Numbered from the stretch's first letter, positions 35,498 to 45,124 are shown. The stretch: DNA of 64,000 bases from JANQPC01 sp039208375 (GCA_039208375.1 JBCCRC010000014.1:1-64000); one strand, 5' to 3'. A program made the numbers and translations. Notes: generated from the letters alone by a model not told the origin.

Positions 35498-36241
35498 CTA
35501 TTCGGCCGCGGCCGCGGCCGCAGGCGGCGCGAAGGCGCGCGTGTGCCAGCCCGCGATGCGGCCAGCCACCGCGCCAGGCATCTCGAAGGGCAGCGCATGA
35601 CCGCCTTCGAGGAAGACTTCGATCTCGCCTTCCAGAAGCTCCGCGAGCGCCTGAGCCTCGCTTGGTCGCCGGTTGCAGTCTGCCGCGCCGTGCAGGATCA
35701 GGGTGGGCACCCGCCGGTTTCCGCCGATGCGGCCCGCAGGCACCCGGGTGGCGGCCAAGACCCGTTCAAACGCGCCCGCTGTCATCTGCCCCGCAATCCG
35801 CGCAAGGCTGCGCACATTGCCCGATGAAGGCGAGGCGAACCAACCCGCAATCAATGGCTCAAGAAATGCCGCGCGCGGCGCAGGGGTCTGGCCGCGCGCG
35901 GCAAGCCCCGCCACCGTTGACGGGCCCCATGCAGGGCCGAGCCCGGCGCCAATCAGCACAAGGCCCGCTGGCGGCACCGCCCAGTCGCGGAGCGCTTGCA
36001 GCGCCACACGCGCTCCAAAACCAAAGCCCACAATCACTGGCCGGTCCGCCATGAAGCTATCGGCCAACGCGGCGGCCTGCGTCCCCAGGCTCACATCCGG
36101 CGCACAGGCCTCGATTCCGTGCCCCAAAAGATCGGGTGCCGTGATCGACGCGTCGGGCATCGCCTCTGACAAGCATTGGGTGAGCGGCGCCATTGAACGG
36201 CCATTGAGGTAGGCCCCGTGCAGAACGACGAGCCGCGTCAT
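35498..36241 (-). CDS. Alpha/beta-hydrolase-fold protein lacking the nucleophile Ser
   Basis: A 247-residue protein with the alpha/beta hydrolase plan: LVVLHGAYLNGRSM at the start, ITAPDLLGHG, LILHGAADCN (Asp188) and GGHALPFE (His215). At the nucleophile elbow the sequence is VGFGFGAR, with Gly74 where GxSxG should have Ser. The base sequence there (GGCTTTGGTTTTGG) is clear, so the protein is probably not a normal esterase; it may be inactive, a binding protein or an enzyme of altered type. It overlaps the HpcH gene by 4 bases. Confidence 0.8.
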   Translation of the reverse strand: MTRLVVLHGAYLNGRSMAPLTQCLSEAMPDASITAPDLLGHGIEACAPDVSLGTQAAALADSFMADRPVIVGFGFGARVALQALRDWAVPPAGLVLIGAGLGPAWGPSTVAGLAARGQTPAPRAAFLEPLIAGWFASPSSGNVRSLARIAGQMTAGAFERVLAATRVPAGRIGGNRRVPTLILHGAADCNRRPSEAQALAELLEGEIEVFLEGGHALPFEMPGAVAGRIAGWHTRAFAPPAAAAAAE

Positions 36242-37008
36242 ACCTCCGTCAACCCGTGTATCCCCGCCGCATCAGCGGCAGCGCCCGCTCGCATCCAGCT
36301 ATGCTCTGACGCAATAAAGAACATGGTCAGCCCGTGCGCGGCCCAGGCCTTGGCTGCCGCGGCATTTGGCACAAACGTCATATACGCCTTGCCCGCAGCC
36401 TTCGCCGCCGCCCCAACCGTGGCAAGCGCTGCCTCAAGCTCGGGCGACGTCTGATCTCGTTTTCCGTACCCTACGGAAAGATCGGCAGGCCCGATAAAGA
36501 GCCCGTCGATGCCCTCGACCGCCGCAATCTCACCAGCCGCCTCGACGGCAGCAGGTTCCTCTATCTGGGCAATAACGATCGTCTCGGCAGCTGAACGATC
36601 AAGGAGATCATCCATTTTTTGGGTGGCGAAGCCCGCCCAGCGCGTTGACCCTGCATATCCGCGCCCGCCAAGCCCAAACCGCGCAGCCTTCGCAACGCCT
36701 TCTGCTTGTTCGACTGTTTCCACATGCGGGCAGACAACGCCTACCGCGCCCGCATCGAGCGCCTGCAGGATGTGTTCTGGGCTTGCCGCGGCGACGCGGA
36801 CGAGAACCGGGAAATCAAGCGCTCGTGCCACCGCGAGGCAGGCGTCCATGCGCGCCCGGTCAAACGGCGCGTGTTCCGCATCGAGGCACAAGAAATCGAG
36901 GCCGGACCGGGCGAGTACCTCGACCAGTTCGTAGGCAGGCGTTTTCAGGAAAGTCCCCGCCAAGTATTCGCCCGCAAGCATCCGCTTGCGAAATCCAGCC
37001 GTCGCCAT
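36238..37008 (-). CDS. HpcH/HpaI-family aldolase
   Basis: A 256-residue class II aldolase of the HpcH/HpaI family, start ATG 37008 with GGGGAAGC just upstream. Landmarks are DFLCLDAEHAPFD (metal site), VLVRVAAASPEHILQALDAGAVGVVCPHVE, GYAGSTRWAGF, IAQIEEPAAVEAA and GLFIGPADLSVGYG. These enzymes split or join 2-keto-3-deoxy sugar acids or related 4-hydroxy-2-oxo acids with pyruvate. Substrate unknown. Confidence 0.9.
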   Translation of the reverse strand: MATAGFRKRMLAGEYLAGTFLKTPAYELVEVLARSGLDFLCLDAEHAPFDRARMDACLAVARALDFPVLVRVAAASPEHILQALDAGAVGVVCPHVETVEQAEGVAKAARFGLGGRGYAGSTRWAGFATQKMDDLLDRSAAETIVIAQIEEPAAVEAAGEIAAVEGIDGLFIGPADLSVGYGKRDQTSPELEAALATVGAAAKAAGKAYMTFVPNAAAAKAWAAHGLTMFFIASEHSWMRAGAAADAAGIHGLTEV

Positions 37009-37070
37009 CACGCTTCCCCACCGTTTGGCAGATCAGCCTACGCGCGTTGCATTCGATTGCAAGAAAATCC

Positions 37071-37607
37071 TCAGGAGCGCTTCTCGAAGATGATGGTCAC
37101 ATCACCAATATCCACGCCAAAGCGTTTCATATACGCCCGGTTCAACAATCGATCCTCGGAGAGCAGCCACATCCAGTCATCGAAAGTCACGCGCAAGGTG
37201 CCGTCGGGCACCGGAAGATCGATCGTGTATTGCCAGTTGAAGGTTTCGCCGCGCTCCTCGCCCGTGGCAGTGCCGATCACACCCGGCGCGGTGCCCTCCC
37301 AGGTTTCGGCGCCGGTTTTGCGCAGGCTCCAGATCCGCTGTTCAGTGGAGCCGTCTTCGTAGACGAAATCCTCCACAAGCCGCAGCGTTTCGCCATCCCA
37401 CGTGCCGTCAATCGTTACCTCGAAGCGGCGGCGCACGGTGCCGAAGATATCCTGGAACTGGCCGTAGGCTATCAATTCGCCCTCGAAGAACTCCTCAAGG
37501 TTCAGTTCCCGGTCGCTAAGCCCCGGGTCGTCAAGGCTGGGCTTGCCGGTACAGGCCGCGAGGAAAAGCAGCGCAGTCAAAAGCAGAGGGGCGGCGACAA
37601 GGCGCAT
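37071..37607 (-). CDS. DUF3833-family lipoprotein
   Basis: A 178-residue protein starting at ATG 37607; the lipobox LFLAAC shows lipid attachment. The mature part (ELNLEEFFEGELIAYGQFQDIFGTVRRRFEV, then WQYTIDLPVPDGTLRVTFDDWMW) is the DUF3833 domain, function unknown. It is convergent with the HpcH gene's region and divergent from ttcA. Confidence 0.8.
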   Translation of the reverse strand: MRLVAAPLLLTALLFLAACTGKPSLDDPGLSDRELNLEEFFEGELIAYGQFQDIFGTVRRRFEVTIDGTWDGETLRLVEDFVYEDGSTEQRIWSLRKTGAETWEGTAPGVIGTATGEERGETFNWQYTIDLPVPDGTLRVTFDDWMWLLSEDRLLNRAYMKRFGVDIGDVTIIFEKRS

Positions 37608-37728
37608 GGGCGTGCTCCGGTGGTTCCTCTTTGATACGCGGGCCATGTCGGGCCGGATGACCCACGCAAGAGCCTTGGCAAAACCCGTGGCCCTAGGCTA
37701 CCCCGGCGGGAGAACGCCGCGAGGCCCC

Positions 37729-38559
37729 ATGCTCGATAGTACTGACGATATCCACCCGCTCTTTGCGGGGGCTCCGAAAAGCACCGAGTTCCGCAAGCTG
37801 CGCAAGCGCATCATCCGCGAAACCCGAGAAGCCATCGACCGCTATGGCATGATCGAACGGGGTGCACGCTGGCTTGTCTGCCTATCTGGCGGGAAAGACA
37901 GCTATACCCTTCTGGCCGCACTGACCGAGCTGAAATGGCGCGGCCTGCTACCCATCGAGATACTTGCCTGCAACCTAGATCAGGGCCAGCCGGGCTTTCC
38001 CGCAACCGTGCTGCCCGAGTTTCTGGAACGGATGGGAGTGCCGCACCGGATCGAGTATCAAGACACCTATTCCATCATGGTAGACAAGGTTCCCCAGGGC
38101 CGAACCTATTGTGCGCTCTGCTCGCGCCTGCGCCGCGGCAACCTGTACCGCATCGCGCGGGACGAGGGCTGCTCGGCCGTGGTGCTCGGCCACCACCGCG
38201 ACGATATCGTTGAAACGTTTTTTCTGAATCTCTTTCACGGCGGCAAGCTGGCCACGATGCCGCCGAAGCTTCTCAACGAAGAGGGCGATCTCTTCGTATA
38301 CCGCCCCCTTGCCCACGTAGCCGAAGCCGACTGCGCGCGGTTTTCACAAGCCATGGGCTATCCGATCATTCCCTGCGACTTGTGCGGCAGTCAGGATGGG
38401 CTACAGCGTCAGGTCATCAAGGCGATGCTCGATGGGTGGGAGGACAAAGCCCCAGGGCGGCGGCAGAAGATCTTCAGCGCGCTCATGCAGGCGCGCCCAT
38501 CGCATCTTCTAGATCCGGCTCTATTCGATTTTGCCGGATTGAAACGCAGCGAGTTTTAG
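37729..38559 (+). CDS. ttcA: tRNA 2-thiocytidine biosynthesis protein TtcA
   Basis: A 276-residue enzyme. The start at ATG 37729 (MLDSTDDIHP) fits the family; a longer frame upstream overlaps the DUF3833 gene on the other strand. The PP-loop SGGKDS is at residues 53-58; the cluster-binding Cys are in CALC (128-131) and CDLC (216-219). It adds sulfur to cytidine 32 of some tRNAs, using ATP and an iron-sulfur cluster. Confidence 0.93.
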   Translation: MLDSTDDIHPLFAGAPKSTEFRKLRKRIIRETREAIDRYGMIERGARWLVCLSGGKDSYTLLAALTELKWRGLLPIEILACNLDQGQPGFPATVLPEFLERMGVPHRIEYQDTYSIMVDKVPQGRTYCALCSRLRRGNLYRIARDEGCSAVVLGHHRDDIVETFFLNLFHGGKLATMPPKLLNEEGDLFVYRPLAHVAEADCARFSQAMGYPIIPCDLCGSQDGLQRQVIKAMLDGWEDKAPGRRQKIFSALMQARPSHLLDPALFDFAGLKRSEF

Positions 38560-38664
38560 TCACTTCGAGCCCCCTGACAGGTTCGATATTAACGCTGCCC
38601 TAAAAGCCGGCAGATAGCGTCATTGCGTCGGGCCGCGGTGGTCGACGTTCAAGGATTCGGAAAA

Positions 38665-40257
38665 ATGAGCTTTCCACCGGCTGGCGCGTTCGAAAGGATG
38701 CGCAGCGCTCTGCGCAACTTCCTGCTCGGGCCGCAACTTCTTGCTTTCCTGCCTGCGCTTACCCTCGCCAGTTTCTGGCTGGGTGGGGAGGATGCCCTTG
38801 TTGCTATCGCATTGATCCTGCCAATCTTTTTTGCATTGGCGGGGCTATTCACGAAGGGCGAGGCCGATGATCTTGGCCCGCGTGATGCGGTCACCAACCT
38901 GCCCTCCCGCAGCTATCTTGTGTCCAAAACCGACCGGATCCTGGCCGAGGGCCCGTCGCGCGGGCAAACCACCGCGGCACTTGCGGTCGAGCTTGATGAG
39001 TTCAGCGATCTCGAGAAACGCCTAGGTCGCCGCGCCTGCGATGCCATCCTTGCGCTCACCGCCCAGCGGCTGCGAGGCGAATTACGGTCGGAAGACCTGC
39101 TCGCCCGGCTTGACGGCCCGCGCTTTGCAATTGTCATGGTGGCCGGCCAGCGGACCGATCTTGAAACGCTGATACAGCTTTCCACACGGATTCAACGCGC
39201 CGCCGAGGCACCCTGTTCAATCGAGGGCGCGCGCATCTTCGTTACCGTGTCGATCGGCTTTTGCACGCCGCACCGGATGCCGGCCAAAAACGGCGAGGCT
39301 CTTGTGGAGGCTGCCGAACACGCCCTAATCGATGCGGCGCTGACGGGCGCGGCATCGATCCGCGCCTATACCGACGAAATGAAAACCCGCGCGCGGGCGC
39401 GCGGTGCGCTGATTGATGAGCTTCCCACGGCCCTCGAAAGCGATCACTTTCGCCCGTGGTTTCAGCCCCAAGTCCACACATCCACTGGGGAGATTTCGGG
39501 GCTCGAGGTGCTGTGCCGCTGGCAGCATCCAGAACGTGGGGTGATCCCCCCGGGCGAGTTCCTGCCCGCAGCCGAAAACCTCGGACTGATGGAGCGGTTA
39601 GGCGAGGTGATGCTCTACCACAGTTGCAACGCGCTGCGCGCGTGGGATGCCGCCGGGATGCATATTCCAAAAGTCTCGGTCAATTTTTCGGCGGAGGAGT
39701 TGCGCAATCCCCGCATCGTGGACAAGATCAGGTGGGAACTCGATCGCTTCGATCTTTCGCCCAGTCGCCTGACCGTGGAAGTGCTGGAAACCGTCATTGC
39801 GCAAACCGCCAGCGATACGATTATCCGCAACTTGCGCGCATTTGCCGAGCTTGGCTGTTCGGTGGACCTTGACGATTTTGGCACCGGTCACGCCTCGATC
39901 GCGAATATCAAGCGCTTCTCGGTGGGCCGCATCAAGATCGACCGTTCGTTCGTTACAAGGGTAGATTCCGATCTGGATCAGCAAAACATCGTCTCCGCCA
40001 TTCTGACGCTCGCCGAGAGGTTGGAGCTTGATACACTGGCCGAGGGCGTTGAAACCGCGGCCGAGCATGCTGTGCTGGGCCAGCTTGGATGCGGCCATAT
40101 CCAGGGCTTTGGCATTGCCCGCCCGATGCCGTTTGAAAAGCTTGAGGGCTGGCTTGCCGAATATGAAGCGGCGCGCGCGGAAGGCCATGGGCCCATGGCG
40201 GCAAGCGCTGCTGTTGTCCCCCAGCGAGACGCTATTAACCAAGGGAAAACGGCTTGA
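38665..40257 (+). CDS. Membrane GGDEF-EAL protein with degenerate GGDEF; likely c-di-GMP phosphodiesterase
   Basis: A 530-residue protein with ATG 38665 and AAGGA nine bases upstream. Two membrane helices (about residues 19-39 and 44-62) precede a GGDEF domain whose signature is replaced by LDGPRF (about 149-154), so it should not make c-di-GMP. The EAL domain looks complete: EVL (281-283), Asn340, Glu372, DDFGTG (403-408), Lys424 and EGVE (460-463). It probably breaks down c-di-GMP, which sets motility versus biofilm. Confidence 0.88.
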   Translation: MSFPPAGAFERMRSALRNFLLGPQLLAFLPALTLASFWLGGEDALVAIALILPIFFALAGLFTKGEADDLGPRDAVTNLPSRSYLVSKTDRILAEGPSRGQTTAALAVELDEFSDLEKRLGRRACDAILALTAQRLRGELRSEDLLARLDGPRFAIVMVAGQRTDLETLIQLSTRIQRAAEAPCSIEGARIFVTVSIGFCTPHRMPAKNGEALVEAAEHALIDAALTGAASIRAYTDEMKTRARARGALIDELPTALESDHFRPWFQPQVHTSTGEISGLEVLCRWQHPERGVIPPGEFLPAAENLGLMERLGEVMLYHSCNALRAWDAAGMHIPKVSVNFSAEELRNPRIVDKIRWELDRFDLSPSRLTVEVLETVIAQTASDTIIRNLRAFAELGCSVDLDDFGTGHASIANIKRFSVGRIKIDRSFVTRVDSDLDQQNIVSAILTLAERLELDTLAEGVETAAEHAVLGQLGCGHIQGFGIARPMPFEKLEGWLAEYEAARAEGHGPMAASAAVVPQRDAINQGKTA

Positions 40258-40318
40258 CCTTTTGGTGCCCGGCCTGTTGAACCACGGGGACGTTTTGGAA
40301 ACGTGGTGACCCCCCCGA

Positions 40319-42157
40319 ATGGACGATCAAAACAAGAACCTCATCCTCGCGACGGCGCTGAGTTTTCTTGTGATCCTCGTCTGGTTCATCCTCTTCCCGC
40401 CGGAAGAACCCCAGCCGATCGACCCCAGCGCCCAGACGGATACCACGCTGACCGCGCCACAGGCCACGCCGCAGGCCCTGCCCCTGCCCGGCGCCTCTGA
40501 TCCTGCGGCGCTGCCGGGCACAGCCGCGCCTGCCCCGGCGCCGGAAACCGCGCGCCTGACGGTTGAAACGCCCCGGCTTGAAGGCTCGATCTCGCTCACC
40601 GGCGGGCGCATCGACGATCTGCGCCTGCGTGATTATCGCGAAACTCTTGATCCCGGCGCCGATATCGTGCGCCTGCTCGCGCCCGAGGGCACCGCAGGCG
40701 CCTATTACGCGTTGTTTGGCTGGGCGCAGGGCGCTGGAATGTCTGTCGAAGACGTGCCGAATGCCGAAACCGAGTGGCGGGTTGAGAGCGGCGACACCCT
40801 CGGCATAGGCAACGATATCGTTCTGGCATGGGACAATGGCAGCGGGCTGACGTTCCGCCGCACGATGTCGATCGATGAAGACTACATGTTCACCGTCACC
40901 CAGAGTGTGACGAATGCTGGCTCATCTCCTGTGCGCATCGCACCCTATGGAATGATCGCCCGCCACGGCGAGCCCCCCGATCTGCGCGGCTTCTTCATCA
41001 TCCATGAAGGCGCGATCCGTCAGACGGGAGAGGAGCTCAACGAGGTCAGCTATGGCGATCTGCGCGATATGGATCCCGATCCTCTGTGGGGCCCGGCGGC
41101 GGACGTGTCACAGATTTCCGCGAATGGCTGGATCGGCTTCACCGATCACTATTGGATGACAACACCCATCCCCGCGCCCGAGCAAAGCTTCACCGCCGCC
41201 CTGCAATACGATCCAAGCCGTGATATTTATCGCTCCACCGCGCTGCTTGACACAGTTGACGTAGCCCCGGGCGCAAATGTCGAGGCTACCCAGAAGCTCT
41301 TCGCTGGCGCGAAGGAATGGGCCACGATCCGTGAATACCAGAACGAAAAGGGCCTCTATCGGTTCATCGATTCCATCGATTGGGGCTGGTTCTTCTTCCT
41401 TACCAAGCCGATTTTCGCCGTCCTCCACTGGTTGAACGCGCTGATCGGCAACATGGGCTGGGCTATCATCGGGCTGACGCTGATCATCAAGGCGGTGCTG
41501 CTGCCGCTGGCCTACAAAAGCTACGTCTCGATGGCGAAGATGAAAGAACTTCAGCCAGAGATGGAGAAGATCAAGGAGCGCGCAGGCGATGACCGCCAGA
41601 AGCTTCAGCAGGAGATGATGGCGCTCTACAAGAAGGAAAAGGTGAACCCGGCCTCGGGCTGCCTGCCGATCCTCTTGCAGATCCCGATTTTCTTCTCGCT
41701 CTACAAGGTGATCTTCGTCACGATCGAACTGCGCCACGCGCCGTGGATCGGGTGGATCAAAGATCTTTCGGCGCCCGACCCTTCTTCGCTCTTCAACCTA
41801 TGGGGCATCCTGCCGTTTGCGGGGCCAGAGCCCGGCTCTATCATGGCGCTGATCTTTATTGGTGTCCTGCCGCTGGTGCTCGGCGTTTCGATGTGGCTGC
41901 AACAAAAGCTGAACCCGGCGCCCACCGACCCGACCCAGCAGATGATCTTTGCCTGGATGCCGTGGGTGTTCATGTTCATGTTGGGGTCGTTTGCGAGCGG
42001 GCTTGTGATTTACTGGATCGCCAACAACCTGATCACCTTTGGCCAACAATATGCGATCATGCGCAGCCAGGGGTATAAGCCCGATGTATTCGGCAATATC
42101 CGCGAGAGCTTCAAACGCAAGGCATCCGCGAATTCTGACGACCCGCCAAAGAAGTGA
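40319..42157 (+). CDS. yidC: Membrane protein insertase YidC
   Basis: A 612-residue insertase with an N-terminal membrane helix (ILATALSFLVILVWFILFP), a Pro/Ala-rich linker, the large periplasmic P1 domain (about residues 75-330) and the conserved insertase core (YKSYVSMAKMKELQPEMEKIKE; NPASGCLPILLQIPIFFSLYKV; MPWVFMFMLGSFASGLVIYW). It inserts proteins into the inner membrane with or without SecYEG. The normal upstream genes rpmH and rnpA are not here; a GGDEF/EAL gene precedes it. Confidence 0.95.
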   Translation: MDDQNKNLILATALSFLVILVWFILFPPEEPQPIDPSAQTDTTLTAPQATPQALPLPGASDPAALPGTAAPAPAPETARLTVETPRLEGSISLTGGRIDDLRLRDYRETLDPGADIVRLLAPEGTAGAYYALFGWAQGAGMSVEDVPNAETEWRVESGDTLGIGNDIVLAWDNGSGLTFRRTMSIDEDYMFTVTQSVTNAGSSPVRIAPYGMIARHGEPPDLRGFFIIHEGAIRQTGEELNEVSYGDLRDMDPDPLWGPAADVSQISANGWIGFTDHYWMTTPIPAPEQSFTAALQYDPSRDIYRSTALLDTVDVAPGANVEATQKLFAGAKEWATIREYQNEKGLYRFIDSIDWGWFFFLTKPIFAVLHWLNALIGNMGWAIIGLTLIIKAVLLPLAYKSYVSMAKMKELQPEMEKIKERAGDDRQKLQQEMMALYKKEKVNPASGCLPILLQIPIFFSLYKVIFVTIELRHAPWIGWIKDLSAPDPSSLFNLWGILPFAGPEPGSIMALIFIGVLPLVLGVSMWLQQKLNPAPTDPTQQMIFAWMPWVFMFMLGSFASGLVIYWIANNLITFGQQYAIMRSQGYKPDVFGNIRESFKRKASANSDDPPKK

Positions 42158-42894
42158 CGGCCCACCTCGCGCATATCTTTCGCCATCCCATCAAGGGGAT
42201 CGGCAGTGAAGCGCTGCAAACCGCGAACCTTTCGCCCAAAGGCGCGATGGCGGGCGATCGGGCCTGGGCGCTACTGAACGACGCTGCAGAGGATAGTGAC
42301 GGTTGGCAGCCGCGCCGGAACTTTCTGCAGGTTGCCTCGGGCCCAAAGCTCAGCGCGATCCGCTCGGAGGCCCATGCGGACGGGCGCGTAACCCTGCGCC
42401 ACCCCAATAAGCCAGATCTTACCTTTGATCCCGTTTCCGAGGCTGATGCGCTTCGTGCCTGGGTCACCCCGCTCTGGGAAGACAGCCGCCCCGGCCCAGC
42501 CCGCCTTGTGCGCGCCCCGGGCCATGGGATGACCGACAGGCCCGATCCCTGGGTCTCCCTCGGCAGCCTGACCTCGTTGAAGGCGCTCTCGCAACGCGCC
42601 GGGCGCCCGCTCGACATGCGCCGTTTCCGGATCAACCTTTGGGTCGAGGGCCTCGCGTTTCACGAAGAGGTGGAACTGGTCGGGAAAAGCTTCTCCATCG
42701 GCGGCGTCACTCTCGAAGGCATCGAAGGAATCGAACGCTGCCGCGCGCCCGATAGCGATCCAGCCACCGGGCAGCGCGATGTGGGCATGCTACCCCTTCT
42801 CGAAGACAGCTGGAATACGCGAGATTTCGGCATCTTCGCGCGCGTGATCTCCGGCGGCACCGTCGCGCTGGGCGATCCCGTCGCCACGCCATGA
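42154..42894 (+). CDS. MOSC-domain protein
   Basis: A 246-residue protein starting with GTG 42154, overlapping the yidC stop (GTGA). The N-terminal beta-barrel part (IFRHPIKGIGSEALQTANLSPKGAMAGDRAWAL) and the MOSC core (MRRFRINLWVEG, then IEGIERCRAPDSDPATGQRD with its conserved Cys) fit the family of molybdenum-cofactor sulfurase-type C-terminal domains. It may handle sulfur or molybdenum cofactor. Its position between yidC and engB is typical in Rhodobacterales. Confidence 0.88.
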   Translation: MTAHLAHIFRHPIKGIGSEALQTANLSPKGAMAGDRAWALLNDAAEDSDGWQPRRNFLQVASGPKLSAIRSEAHADGRVTLRHPNKPDLTFDPVSEADALRAWVTPLWEDSRPGPARLVRAPGHGMTDRPDPWVSLGSLTSLKALSQRAGRPLDMRRFRINLWVEGLAFHEEVELVGKSFSIGGVTLEGIEGIERCRAPDSDPATGQRDVGMLPLLEDSWNTRDFGIFARVISGGTVALGDPVATP

Positions 42895-43538
42895 CCCTCA
42901 CCTTCCCTGAAGCGGAGGCGACGGCGGAAGAGATCGAAGCCGGGCGTAAGCTATTCGCCGGGCAAACGGAATTTCTCAAAGGCGTTGTCGCGATGGATGG
43001 CCTTCCGCCTGCGGACCGGCCCGAGGTGTGCGTTGCAGGCCGTTCGAACGTAGGAAAATCAACGTTGATCAATGCGCTGACAGGCAGAAAGGCGCTTGCG
43101 CGCGCATCGAACACCCCAGGCCGAACGCAGGAGATCAACTACTTTACCCTGGGCGACAGCCATTATCTTGTTGATCTGCCGGGCTATGGCTTTGCCAATG
43201 CGCCCGTTGCGGTGGTGGCCCGCTGGCAGGCGCTTCTGAAAACCTATCTTGCCGGACGCCCCACCCTTCGCCGCGCTTTCGTGCTGATCGACGCGCGCCA
43301 CGGCGTCAAGCCGGTGGATGAAGAGATCCTCAGCCTTCTCGATACCGCCGCCGTGCCCTTCCAAACCGTGTTGACGAAGGCCGACAAGGTGAAGGCCAGG
43401 GATCGCGCGCGGGTGCTGGCGCAGGTGCGCAGCGCGCTTGCCGGGCATCCCGCCGCCTTTCCCGAACTTGTCGTGACCTCCTCGGAAACCGGGCAGGGCG
43501 TTGAGACGCTCCGCGCACTGATCGCCACACTCGCCTGA
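42891..43538 (+). CDS. engB: Ribosome biogenesis GTPase YihA/EngB
   Basis: A 215-residue GTPase that overlaps the MOSC gene by 4 bases. Motifs: G1 GRSNVGKSTLI, G2/G3 TPGRTQEINYF and DLPGYGFA, G4 TKADK. It helps assemble the large ribosomal subunit. Confidence 0.95.
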   Translation: MTLTFPEAEATAEEIEAGRKLFAGQTEFLKGVVAMDGLPPADRPEVCVAGRSNVGKSTLINALTGRKALARASNTPGRTQEINYFTLGDSHYLVDLPGYGFANAPVAVVARWQALLKTYLAGRPTLRRAFVLIDARHGVKPVDEEILSLLDTAAVPFQTVLTKADKVKARDRARVLAQVRSALAGHPAAFPELVVTSSETGQGVETLRALIATLA

Positions 43539-43601
43539 GGCGCGCTTCCGCCCCTTGGCCCGCACGCGCACAGTCGCTAGGAAAGCGCCGAGGATCGGCC
43601 G

Positions 43602-44468
43602 ATGAAGACACAACCCATGAACCGCGACTGGATCGCCACCGCCCGCACGCTTTCCGAGGCCCTGCCCTACCTGCAACGCTACGATGGCGCGACGGTGGTG
43701 ATCAAATTCGGCGGCCATGCGATGGTTGACGATCGGGGCATGCAAAGCTTCGCACGCGATATCGCGTTGATGAGCCAGGTGGGCGTGAACCCCATCGTGG
43801 TGCATGGCGGCGGACCGATGATCAACGAGATGCTCGCCAAGCTCGATATCACCTCTGAGTTTGTGAACGGCAAACGGGTCACCGATGAAGCCACGGTTGA
43901 GGTGGTGGAAATGGTGCTGTCGGGCCGCGTGAACAAGCGCATTGTGCAGGCGATCAATGCCGAGGGCGGGCGCGCGGTGGGGCTTTCGGGCAAAGACGCC
44001 AACCTCATGGTGTGCGAAACAACTGATCCCGCTCTGGGCTTTGTGGGCACGCCGGTAGAGATCAATCCCGGCATCCTGCACGGGCTTGCCGAGGCCGATA
44101 CGATCCCTGTGATCGCACCGCTCGGCACCGGCGCATCGGGCGAGACGTTCAACGTGAACGGCGATACTGCCGCGGGCGCGATTGCCGCCGCACTGAAAGC
44201 CGATCGGCTCTTGCTTCTCACCGATGTCGCAGGCGTGAAGAATGCGGCTGGCGACGTGGTGACAGAGCTTACACCCGACCAGATCCGCGAGATGACGGCA
44301 TCGGGCACCATCGCGGGCGGCATGATCCCGAAAACCGAAACAGCCCTTGCGGCGATCGAGGGTGGCGTTCGCGCCGTCGTGATCCTCGATGGCCGCGCGC
44401 CCAATGCCTGCCTGCTCGAGCTATTCACCGACCATGGCGCGGGCAGCCTGATCCGAGCGCCGCGATGA
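43602..44468 (+). CDS. argB: Acetylglutamate kinase
   Basis: A 288-residue kinase of the amino acid kinase family: VVIKFGGHAM near the start, IVVHGGGPMIN, FVNGKRVTDE (substrate site), NVNGDTAAGAIAAAL and LLTDVAGVKN. It phosphorylates N-acetylglutamate in arginine synthesis. The following gene overlaps by 4 bases. Confidence 0.96.
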   Translation: MKTQPMNRDWIATARTLSEALPYLQRYDGATVVIKFGGHAMVDDRGMQSFARDIALMSQVGVNPIVVHGGGPMINEMLAKLDITSEFVNGKRVTDEATVEVVEMVLSGRVNKRIVQAINAEGGRAVGLSGKDANLMVCETTDPALGFVGTPVEINPGILHGLAEADTIPVIAPLGTGASGETFNVNGDTAAGAIAAALKADRLLLLTDVAGVKNAAGDVVTELTPDQIREMTASGTIAGGMIPKTETALAAIEGGVRAVVILDGRAPNACLLELFTDHGAGSLIRAPR

Positions 44469-45124
44469 TAGGGCGGTACTGGGAGATCGAAAGGATCACC
44501 CGGGCCGAGCATCTCGACATCTTCGGCGCGTTCCACCCAGTTGAGGGCGACAAATCGCCACCGGGTATCCACACACTCCTCCTCCTCGGCCCCCATGAGC
44601 CGGGGTTCTGGGACATCATAACCGCGAGCCCCGAATGGGGAGATGGCGGGGGCGATCCCGTGGACAGATGGTCGACGCGCGTCATCGGCGCGCTTGCGGA
44701 AAAACTGGGCGCCACAGCACTCTTTCCCTTCGGCGGCCCGCCCTATCAGCCCTTTATCCATTGGGCGAAACGCTCTGGGCGCGCGTGGGCCTCGCCTGTG
44801 GATATTCTTGTGCACGATCGCGCGGGGCTTATGGTCTCCTACCGCGGGGCGCTGGCGCTCGCGGAACAGATTGTCCTTCCACCGCCGCCAAAGGCGCCGC
44901 CGTGCGCCACCTGCGTCGGGCAACCCTGCCGCACCGCCTGCCCTGTGGGGGCGCTTACGCCTGCGGGCTACAACGTCCCGCACTGCCAACGTTATTTGAC
45001 AACGCTGCCCGATAACCGTTGCATGAGCGGGGGATGCGAGGTGCGCACCGCCTGCCCCATCAGCAAACGCTACGGGCGCCGCCCGGGCCAATCCGCCTAT
45101 CACATGCGCCAGTTTGTGCGATGA
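44465..45124 (+). CDS. Iron-sulfur (ferredoxin-like) protein of unknown function
   Basis: A 219-residue protein with a 4Fe-4S-type Cys pattern in the second half: CATCVGQPCRTACPVGAL, a further CQRYL, CMSGGCEVRTACP. The N-terminal half (residues 1-130) is not recognised as an enzyme but recalls the epoxyqueuosine-reductase-type proteins without their cobalamin domain. It is coupled to argB (4-base overlap) and to the SixA gene. Redox function is likely; substrate unknown. Confidence 0.75.
   Translation: MIGRYWEIERITRAEHLDIFGAFHPVEGDKSPPGIHTLLLLGPHEPGFWDIITASPEWGDGGGDPVDRWSTRVIGALAEKLGATALFPFGGPPYQPFIHWAKRSGRAWASPVDILVHDRAGLMVSYRGALALAEQIVLPPPPKAPPCATCVGQPCRTACPVGALTPAGYNVPHCQRYLTTLPDNRCMSGGCEVRTACPISKRYGRRPGQSAYHMRQFVR

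Noticed and set aside
43679..45103. Minus-strand open frame of about 470 codons opposite argB and the Fe-S gene
   Set aside because: argB is unmistakable on the plus strand; the opposite frame has no domain.
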